A stretch of 8,281 nucleotides of DNA from Deltaproteobacteria bacterium (GTDB lineage Bacteria > Desulfobacterota > Desulfobaccia > Desulfobaccales > 0-14-0-80-60-11), in contig JAKAGH010000128.1 in NCBI GenBank assembly GCA_021817645.1, positions 1-8,281 of the forward strand, written 5' to 3'. Both the position numbers and the translations under genes were made by a program. Under the pieces are notes generated by a model. It did no database searches. It had not been told where the DNA came from and saw nothing but the letters and a program-made list of their open reading frames with translations. Numbering within the stretch: position 1 is the stretch's first letter; every line of letters starts with the position of its first letter. Below are positions 1 through 4,384 of this stretch, piece by piece.

Positions 1-276
1 TCCGATCTTAGTAAATTGGGTTTTCTTAGAAACTTTATAAGGAATTTTAGTTTTTGCTAAAAAGGTTCCTTTGCCCTTAATTTTATAAACCATCCCCTCT
101 TCTGCGAGACTTTCAATAGCGCGTCTGACTGTATGTCGGTTTAACTTATATTTTTTGCTGATCGCGCTTTCAGTGGGCAATCGCCCGCCCGGTGAAAGAC
201 TCCCGCTGCGAATTTGCTCAAGCAGAATCTTAGAAAGCTGGCTATAGCAGGGAACTTCGCTGTTGCGGTTGATCAT
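1..276 (-). CDS. GntR family regulator, HutC/PhnF-like (3' end outside window)
   Basis: This is a DNA-binding transcription regulator of the GntR superfamily. Only the first 92 residues are in the window; the ligand-binding UTRA domain is cut off by the left edge. I translated it directly. Residues about 10-75 form the winged helix-turn-helix, with the typical LSPGGRLPTESAISKKY and the recognition-helix motif LNRHTVRRAIESLAEEG, then the wing YKIKGKGTF. NRHT(L/V)RRAI, and the way the linker runs into the next domain, recall Escherichia coli PhnF, so a phosphonate-type or amino-sugar-type effector is possible but not shown. GGAGG lies 11 bases before the ATG at 276 and 8 bases before an in-frame TTG at 279, so TTG may be the true start. 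A HutC-type operator begins about 20 bases upstream, which suggests autoregulation. The target operon probably lies to the left or is this transcript itself. Confidence 0.9.
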   Translation of the reverse strand, partial: MINRNSEVPCYSQLSKILLEQIRSGSLSPGGRLPTESAISKKYKLNRHTVRRAIESLAEEGMVYKIKGKGTFLAKTKIPYKVSKKTQFTKIG

Positions 277-294
277 CAAGGTGAAAGCCTCCAA

Positions 295-316
295 TTTGTC
301 TAGACAGGTAGACAAA
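295..316. promoter_or_regulatory. Inverted-repeat operator of the GntR/HutC regulator
   Basis: TTTGTCTA and TAGACAAA form perfect 8-bp arms around a 6-base spacer. Inside it, 297-306 (TGTCTAGACA) is itself a perfect 10-bp palindrome. Its core GTCTAGAC (298-305) fits the GT-N-TA-N-AC pattern known for HutC-subfamily GntR regulators. The site lies about 20 bases upstream of the regulator's start codon, where bound protein would block transcription of its own gene. The motif is seen; binding is inferred. Confidence 0.75.
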
Positions 317-383
317 CTTATACCCGGGGAATATTTCACCAAGATTAAGGCAAAGTTAATTTTTGGTTAGATGGGAAAAATTC

Positions 384-578
384 TTAGGAGGGAGCCGGAG
401 AGGCAGTGCTGATACTGACTTGGGAAAAGGCCACATTCGTTTTCTCCACTAAATTCGAACCATCCTTGACCTTGGAAACCGTCCCTTCCAGCAAGTTGGC
501 GGTATTCCTGGCGGCCTCCGTTCCCTGCTCTTTAGCCCACCAGACCTGGATCTCCGGCACCAAAGAAGGGCACCTTTT
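384..578 (-). pseudogene. Remnant of a methyl-accepting chemotaxis protein (C-terminal piece)
   Basis: One minus-strand frame is open from a TGA at 579-581 to a TAA at 384-386 and has no ATG near its beginning. The middle of its translation contains EAARNTANLLEGTVSKVKDG followed by SNLVEKTN. This is the highly conserved stretch that follows the signalling tip in methyl-accepting chemotaxis proteins (usual form EAARNTA-LIEGTVK-VK-GS-LVEKTN-AF). The preceding residues (VPEIQVWWAKEQGT) only loosely match the family. The sensor domain, membrane segments and signalling hairpin tip are missing, so no working receptor can be made. It looks like debris from a deletion or rearrangement in the accessory region. 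The motif match is strong; the pseudogene status follows from the length and the missing start. Confidence 0.7.
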
Positions 579-653
579 TCAGAGGTGTGAGATGAACCCA
601 AAACATCTCAAGATCATCGATGAGCACTCTTATTTGTGACGTTATTTTTTCCC

Positions 654-683
654 TTGACTATTATTCCTGCTATTAAATATAGT
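654..683 (+). promoter_or_regulatory. Probable sigma-70 promoter before the 695 gene
   Basis: TTGACT (654-659) and TATAGT (678-683) are separated by 18 bases, each one mismatch from consensus. Transcription would begin near 690, only a few bases before the ATG at 695. This makes the message almost leaderless or points to a later start (ATG at 713). A further TATAAT at 689-694 has no good -35 partner. Confidence 0.5.
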
Positions 684-694
684 GGCCCTATAAT

Positions 695-1108
695 ATGGAT
701 GCTATATTTGGAATGGTGACATCTGATACCCGCCCTTACAACCAGGCGACAGTAGAATTTCTGGCGGTATCTTTTGGTTTTTGCTTATTTGCCACGGCTG
801 GCCCTGGCCTTCTACCCTCTACGACGCTCTTCTTTGGGCTCTTCATTGGATATTTTATACGCTGGCGAGCTGATATCTTCAGAGCGGAGCTTGAGCGCGC
901 TTCCAGAATAGCCCAATTCCTTTCCCACATCTCTAAAGTTGCTGCGTCGGCCACTGTTGAGGCCATGGCGGCCATCGCCCAAGCGCAATTGGCCAACTTT
1001 AAAGCAGCGGCACTGAGGGCCCTCGTGCGGCGTTTGCAGGAAATCAAGCTTAACCTTGCCGATTATAATCTTGTCCCCCGGATCGTTCCCTTTCCCTGTC
1101 TGTTTTAA
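695..1108 (+). CDS. Hypothetical membrane protein with helical C-terminal half
   Basis: I do not recognise this 137-residue protein. Residues about 20-57 are strongly hydrophobic and could form two close membrane helices around a Gly/Pro-containing turn (TAGPGLLPS), ending in a positively charged FIRWRAD. Residues about 60-120 are Ala-, Arg- and Glu-rich without helix breakers, fitting a long amphipathic or coiled-coil helix on the cytoplasmic side. The short tail is Pro- and Phe-rich. No ribosome site precedes the ATG at 695; an alternative ATG is at 713. A promoter-like pair lies directly upstream, and the mini-A-like gene starts 112 bases downstream on the same strand, so co-transcription is possible. 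The opposite strand is also open over much of this stretch (736-1047), which lowers certainty that this frame is real. Confidence 0.5.
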   Translation: MDAIFGMVTSDTRPYNQATVEFLAVSFGFCLFATAGPGLLPSTTLFFGLFIGYFIRWRADIFRAELERASRIAQFLSHISKVAASATVEAMAAIAQAQLANFKAAALRALVRRLQEIKLNLADYNLVPRIVPFPCLF

Positions 1109-1220
1109 TTCATTTCGTAGTTCCGAAAGTCACCCTAACTAATTTTTCTACAGTGTTTTTTAAATTGCAGATTTTTGGCCTGGCCTGAACATACCTGTGC
1201 TTGGCCATGGAGGATAGAGA

Positions 1221-2159
1221 ATGAAGCTGGAACTCGGTTATGTCAAACGGCGTAAATGGTCATGGACTGAGAAACGTCTGCAGCAGGCCAAGGATGTCTC
1301 CGACATTGTGAACGATCTCATAGAGTATGAACCTCTAACCGTGCGTCAAATCTTCTATCAGCTGGTGGCTGCTGGCAAGCGTGAGAACACCAGGTCAAAA
1401 TACAACGACCTGTCCAAACTCATGACCAACATGCGGGTGGACGGCATGCTCGACTGGGACATCATAGATGACCGCGCCAGGCGCATTTCAGATAGGATAG
1501 GTTTTGCTGATGCATGGGAGTATGTTAAATTGATGTGCGAAGCCCTTGGCAACTATCAGCGGCGTCTGGTGCAAGGGCAGGACCATTACATCGAGACCTG
1601 GTGCGAAAAGGACGCTTTATCAATGATATTTGAAGATTTATCATCAGACTATTGTATCCAGCATGCAACTTGTCGTGGATTTGATAGCACAACTTCTTTG
1701 AGGAAGTTTGTAGAGCGAGCTGAGAGTGCTATTTCCCAAGGACAGATGCCTGTGCTCTTATACTTCGGCGATTTCGATCCATCAGGTCTGGCCGCCGGCG
1801 ATGCTACCCAGCAGAGTCTCAAAGAGCGACATGGACTTAACGGTATCAAATTTGTGCGAGTGGCTCTTAACCAGGAACAGATTGAGGAACATCGTCTTCC
1901 GCATGCCTTTGATGCGGTAAAACCCACGGACTCTAGGACCAAGCGGTTCGTTGATCGGTTTGGGGAATATGGTGCATGTGAACTGGATGCCATTCATCCG
2001 AAGCTCCTTAGAGAGATGACGATAGAAGCCATTCATTCTTACCTGGATAAGGACTTGTTTTGGAAGCAGATGGAAATCGAAAGTGAAGAACGAAAAAAGA
2101 TGGCAAAACTCCAGGAACGCTTTCTGGCCGAGGCTAAAAAAATATTGGGAGAAGTTTAA
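1221..2159 (+). CDS. Spo11/topoisomerase VI A-like TOPRIM protein (topo mini-A type)
   Basis: This 312-residue protein probably cleaves or binds double-stranded DNA in the manner of topoisomerase VI subunit A and Spo11. Residues about 25-95 look like the winged-helix domain that carries the catalytic tyrosine. TVRQIFY (40-46) lines up with the family motif T-x-R-(D/E)-(I/M)-Y-Y, placing Y46 at the nucleophile position. Residues about 120-215 look like a TOPRIM domain. CEKDA (128-132) gives the acidic residue E129, and GDFDPSG (183-189) gives the metal-binding pair D184/D186, as in the family's D-x-DPYG. It is shorter than cellular A subunits (roughly 360 residues), and no GHKL ATPase B subunit is visible, as described for stand-alone 'mini-A' proteins of mobile elements. 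GGAGG at 1209-1213, seven bases before the ATG, fixes the start. It sits next to a tRNA-derived att-like site. Assignment is from motifs; activity is inferred. Confidence 0.75.
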   Translation: MKLELGYVKRRKWSWTEKRLQQAKDVSDIVNDLIEYEPLTVRQIFYQLVAAGKRENTRSKYNDLSKLMTNMRVDGMLDWDIIDDRARRISDRIGFADAWEYVKLMCEALGNYQRRLVQGQDHYIETWCEKDALSMIFEDLSSDYCIQHATCRGFDSTTSLRKFVERAESAISQGQMPVLLYFGDFDPSGLAAGDATQQSLKERHGLNGIKFVRVALNQEQIEEHRLPHAFDAVKPTDSRTKRFVDRFGEYGACELDAIHPKLLREMTIEAIHSYLDKDLFWKQMEIESEERKKMAKLQERFLAEAKKILGEV

Positions 2160-2204
2160 CTTTGCTCGAGAGCCGCACTTTTCTTCCCAACCTGTGGACA
2201 AAAG

Positions 2205-2227
2205 CAAATGGACATCCAAATGGACAT
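2205..2227. repeat. Tandem 11-bp direct repeat, period 12
   Basis: CAAATGGACAT occurs at 2205-2215 and again at 2217-2227. A third TGGACA lies just before at 2195-2200. The repeats follow the stop of the mini-A-like gene by about 45 bases and lie about 200 bases from the tRNA fragment. Their spacing, near one helical turn, would suit side-by-side protein binding. Function is not known. Confidence 0.6.
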
Positions 2228-2278
2228 TCACAAGGGGAACAGGCAAATGCCTCCCAGGTGAATTCAAAATTCTAAACC

Positions 2279-2339
2279 TTTGGCAAAAGTTTTAAACCGG
2301 TCTATCTGGTGAGTAGGTCGGTGAGTAGGTTTTGCCAAA
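2279..2339. repeat. 10-bp inverted repeat enclosing a tandem 11-bp repeat
   Basis: TTTGGCAAAA (2279-2288) and TTTTGCCAAA (2330-2339) are perfect inverted copies. Between them GGTGAGTAGGT occurs twice, at 2308-2318 and 2320-2330, again with a period of 12. The block ends about 80 bases before the tRNA-Arg fragment. Such nested repeats resemble the arm-type and accessory-factor sites around tyrosine-recombinase attachment sites, but no integrase gene is in the window, so this is only a possibility. The fold is too long-looped for a terminator. Confidence 0.6.
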
Positions 2340-2420
2340 AAGTATCTGAATTTGACATATATCCTGGAATACCAATGTGTCAACCATGCGGGTTTACTGG
2401 CCTTGCGGTCCTGCATAGGA

Positions 2421-2468
2421 GGACTACGAATCCATGTGTCGGGGGTTCAAATCCCTCCGGGCGCGCCA
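2421..2468 (+). pseudogene. 3' fragment of tRNA-Arg(ACG); probable island attachment site
   Basis: From 2421 the sequence reads like the second half of a bacterial tRNA-Arg. There is an anticodon loop CTACGAA with ACG at 2426-2428 closed by GGA/TCC. A T arm follows with GGGGG (2441-2445), loop TTCAAAT and CCCTC (2453-2457). The 3' acceptor strand CGGGCGC (2458-2464), discriminator G and encoded CCA (2466-2468) complete it. The matching 5' acceptor strand (GCGCCCG expected) and a D arm are absent upstream, so no complete tRNA can form. Site-specific integration into a tRNA 3' end leaves such a copy at the distal end of the element. Given this orientation, the element would lie to the left. Confidence 0.8.
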
Positions 2469-2532
2469 CTCAGAAGGGCGGGTACAGTTTGAGTTTTTGC
2501 CGGCCCCAAGACCAAACGGCCTTTCTGGAAGA

Positions 2533-3741
2533 TCATCTCCTCCCATTTTCCACACAAAAGTTCTTGCCTGCCCGATAAACCACCAAGAGCGTCAGGGCTG
2601 CCACCACCGCCAGATTAAGGGGAAAATTTTTGAACCCTTCCCAGACCCACACCGGCCGCAAAGTAGCCCAGGCCAGTATCGTCCAGGCCAGCAGTAAGAA
2701 GATTTCTTCGCCCTGCCAGTCCCGCGCGTAAGCCTCCCGCCCGAGCCAGGCAAAGGGCAGGGCCAGGATGACCAGATCGTATTCAAAGGCATACGGGGTC
2801 GCCAGGATAATTCCCAGAGTCAGGATGGAGCCGCGCAGAGGCAAGGGCAGGCCCCGGAACCAGACCCAGGCCACCGCGGCGACTGCTCCCACCGCGGCCG
2901 CCGCCTGCAGCGCCAGGGCCAATTCATGGTTTGCCCCTAATAGCCGGGCCGCGGCAAAAACCGTGGGCATTCTCGGCCACAGATGGGGCACCTCCAGGAG
3001 GCCCGCAGCCAGAAACAGGTTGTTAAAGAAGCCCGCCCAGACCTGGGCGCCGAACACCAGGAGGCTGCCCGCCACCAGAGCGGCGGTGCTCACCGCGGCT
3101 CCAGCCAAGGCTTTCCAGTTTCTGCCCGCGGCCAGGGCCACGGGAATGAGGCAGGCCAACTGGGGCTTATAACTGAGCAGACCCAGGACGGCCCCGCCCA
3201 GGAAGGGATAGCGGTCGATTAACAAGAGGCCACCTCCCAAAAACGCGGTGGAGAGATAGCCGTTTTGGCCATAAAGAAAATTGGCCACCGCACCGGGAAA
3301 AACCAGGAAGAGCCAAAAGGCCCGGCTCGCGGTGAAGATCCGGCGGACCACGCTCAGATAACCGATGCAGGTAACGGCTAACCAACCCAGGAGGGAGAGC
3401 AGATAAGGCAAGGCCGACAGGGGCAGCACCAGGAGTAGGAAAGTCGGCGGGTAGTTCCAATGCCGGGGAGAAATTTCGGCCCCGATGACTTTCCGGGCCG
3501 CGGCCGTAATCGCCCCGCTGGAAAAAACCGCGCCGGGGTCTTGGGTCCGGGCCACCTGGGAAGCAGCCCAAAAACCGACAAAATCTGCCCCCACCGGTTT
3601 CCCGGAAAGATCAATCAGGTTCCCTTGATGCAGGGAGCCCACCACGACGTAGCAGCCGATGCAGAGGTAAAAGGCTCCCAGGACCAGGAGATGCAAAATC
3701 AAAAAGAGGCGGAAATATTGAAAGGTTGATGGCTGGCCCAT
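2533..3741 (-). CDS. GT87-family (DUF2029) polytopic membrane glycosyltransferase
   Basis: This 402-residue integral membrane protein belongs, by its pattern, to the GT-C fold glycosyltransferases of family GT87. These transfer a sugar from a polyprenyl-phosphate sugar donor to a lipid or glycan on the outer face of the inner membrane. Residues 12-34 form the first membrane helix. The first outside loop holds GADFVGFW (51-58) with D53, the likely catalytic acid position. HWNYPPTFLLLVLPL (94-108) begins the next helix pair. Other family hallmarks are GQNGYL (158-163), YKPQ (191-194) and PYAFEYDLVIL (316-326). About ten or eleven hydrophobic segments are visible. Substrate cannot be read from the sequence. 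It stands alone, is more GC-rich than the region left of the tRNA fragment, and ends 65 bases from it. No clear ribosome site precedes the ATG. Confidence 0.8.
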   Translation of the reverse strand: MGQPSTFQYFRLFLILHLLVLGAFYLCIGCYVVVGSLHQGNLIDLSGKPVGADFVGFWAASQVARTQDPGAVFSSGAITAAARKVIGAEISPRHWNYPPTFLLLVLPLSALPYLLSLLGWLAVTCIGYLSVVRRIFTASRAFWLFLVFPGAVANFLYGQNGYLSTAFLGGGLLLIDRYPFLGGAVLGLLSYKPQLACLIPVALAAGRNWKALAGAAVSTAALVAGSLLVFGAQVWAGFFNNLFLAAGLLEVPHLWPRMPTVFAAARLLGANHELALALQAAAAVGAVAAVAWVWFRGLPLPLRGSILTLGIILATPYAFEYDLVILALPFAWLGREAYARDWQGEEIFLLLAWTILAWATLRPVWVWEGFKNFPLNLAVVAALTLLVVYRAGKNFCVENGRR

Positions 3742-3870
3742 GTTGGCTTAATTTATACCGGATTGATCAATTTGCGCGGTTAAATTTAGAGGTAGCGGGA
3801 ACGCACCCAGGTTCTAGTGTGACGTCCCAGTAATTAGGTACAAAATATCACCTAGGAATATGCCCAATAT
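3742..3870. other. Non-coding spacer upstream of the GT87 gene
   Basis: This is the first part of a 410-base stretch without a gene (3742-4151); the rest holds the REPIN-like element and the hairpin terminator. On the minus strand TATAAA followed by TT lies about 15-20 bases before the GT87 start and could be a -10 box, but no convincing -35 is placed correctly. I see no other structure here. Confidence 0.4.
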
Positions 3871-3992
3871 TATTCCCTCTACCCTCGGGGGAGAGGGCTA
3901 TGGTGAGGGAGGCGAGTTTGGCTAAGTTGCTGTAATCAGCCAAAAGACGCCACCCCCACCCCGACCCTCCCCCCTCGAAGGGGGAGGGGGAA
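3871..3992. repeat. REPIN-like element: two GC-rich hairpin repeats in inverted orientation
   Basis: Left module: CCCTCT (3875-3880) pairs with AGAGGG (3892-3897) over an inner CCC/GGG, followed by GGTGAGGGAGGCG. Right module, inverted: CGCCACCCCCACC, then CCCTCCCCC (3965-3973) pairing with GGGGGAGGG (3980-3988). Between them TTTGGCT and AGCCAAA form a central stem. The whole can fold into one long hairpin. The unit (hairpin plus GGGTGAGGG tail) is a widespread kind of extragenic palindrome in bacterial genomes, usually non-autonomous and spread by a RAYT-type transposase. Such repeats can also protect mRNA ends. No transposase is present here. Confidence 0.7.
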
Positions 3993-4052
3993 AGACCGGC
4001 CAAGTTATGTAAGGCATTCCTGGGACACGACACTATCTTCCGTGGCCAGAAG

Positions 4053-4084
4053 AAAAGGGGCTGAGTGGTATCTCAGCCCCTTTT
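4053..4084 (-). terminator. Perfect hairpin terminator, usable in both directions
   Basis: AAAAGGGGCTGAG (4053-4065) and CTCAGCCCCTTTT (4072-4084) are perfect 13-bp arms around the loop TGGTAT. On the minus strand the stem ends in a short T run, 67 bases after the stop of the 41-residue peptide gene, so it most likely ends that transcript. The T run on the plus strand makes it symmetric. Confidence 0.85.
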
Positions 4085-4151
4085 AGTTTAATACTGCTTT
4101 CTTTCTAAAATAGGAGTCGTTTATTTATCTGCTCTTTCTCACCAATCTGAT

Positions 4152-4277
4152 TTATTTCGGCTTTGACTCGGTGTCAAATACATACCAGTTATTTAGTTTC
4201 ACGCCGCCCCAGGTTAGAGCCGAGAGGTTCAAAACCAGATACAAGGCAACCATGGTAAGCAGAAGGATTTTTTTCAT
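4152..4277 (-). CDS. Small exported or membrane peptide, 41 residues
   Basis: I translated this short gene directly. It starts MKKILLLTMVALYLVLNLSA, a lysine-led hydrophobic helix of about 18 residues that is either a signal peptide or a membrane anchor. A short polar tail follows (LTWGGVKLNN, then WYVFDTESKPK). No family is recognised. Support for a real gene comes from its signals: AGGAG lies six bases before the ATG, and TTGACA (4334-4329) lies upstream at a sensible distance. A 13-bp perfect terminator follows. It is divergent from the pentapeptide-repeat-like protein, with 107 bases between the two starts, so the two may share control. If cleaved, the mature peptide would be only about 20 residues; if not, it is a single-pass inner-membrane peptide. 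Confidence 0.7.
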   Translation of the reverse strand: MKKILLLTMVALYLVLNLSALTWGGVKLNNWYVFDTESKPK

Positions 4278-4306
4278 AACATTCTCCTGACTTAAAATTT
4301 GCCTTC

Positions 4307-4334
4307 AGATTAACCCTTCCTAAAATTTTGTCAA
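4307..4334 (-). promoter_or_regulatory. Probable promoter of the 41-residue peptide gene
   Basis: Read on the minus strand, a perfect -35 box TTGACA (4334-4329) is followed after 16 bases by the weaker -10 TAATCT (4312-4307). Transcription would begin about 4300, giving a short leader with the AGGAG ribosome site. Confidence 0.5.
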
Positions 4335-4340
4335 CTGAAT

Positions 4341-4346
4341 TATAAT
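4341..4346 (+). promoter_or_regulatory. Possible -10 box of the pentapeptide-repeat-like gene
   Basis: A consensus TATAAT lies 38 bases before the chosen ATG at 4385. No matching -35 is seen at 16-18 bases upstream, so an activator or another sigma factor may be needed, or the box is chance. It lies seven bases from the -35 box of the divergent peptide gene, so the two promoters would interfere. Confidence 0.3.
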
Positions 4347-4384
4347 GGCTCCCAGGCAGCTCTCGCTACCGGAGGATGATAACC

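Noticed and set aside
532..606. Minus-strand 24-codon frame reading MFWVHLTPLKKVPFFGAGDP, resembling the front of a cyclic-nucleotide-binding domain
   Set aside because: Too short and only a loose likeness; it overlaps the receptor remnant in another frame. It could be part of the same deletion debris but cannot be supported.
614..623. Perfect 10-bp palindrome TCATCGATGA
   Set aside because: Short, isolated and not tied to a known regulator; compatible with chance.
406..639. Plus-strand reading frame of 77 codons
   Set aside because: It is antisense to the clear chemotaxis-receptor remnant and has no recognisable features.
736..1047. Minus-strand reading frame of 103 codons
   Set aside because: The opposite frame has a promoter-like pair and a plausible membrane-protein layout; this one is a basic, Ala-rich shadow without a ribosome site.
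2490..2530. Possible terminator after the GT87 gene
   Set aside because: Only a four-base GGCC/GGCC stem with a long loop is present; not enough for a terminator call.
2309..2578. Plus-strand reading frame across the repeats and the tRNA fragment
   Set aside because: It contains tRNA and repeat sequence and overlaps the end of the GT87 gene; no coding features.
3848..4033. Minus-strand reading frame of 61 codons rich in Ser, Pro and Gly
   Set aside because: It runs through the two hairpin repeats; such SPSPFEGG/GRG translations are a common artefact of this repeat type, and no ribosome site is seen.
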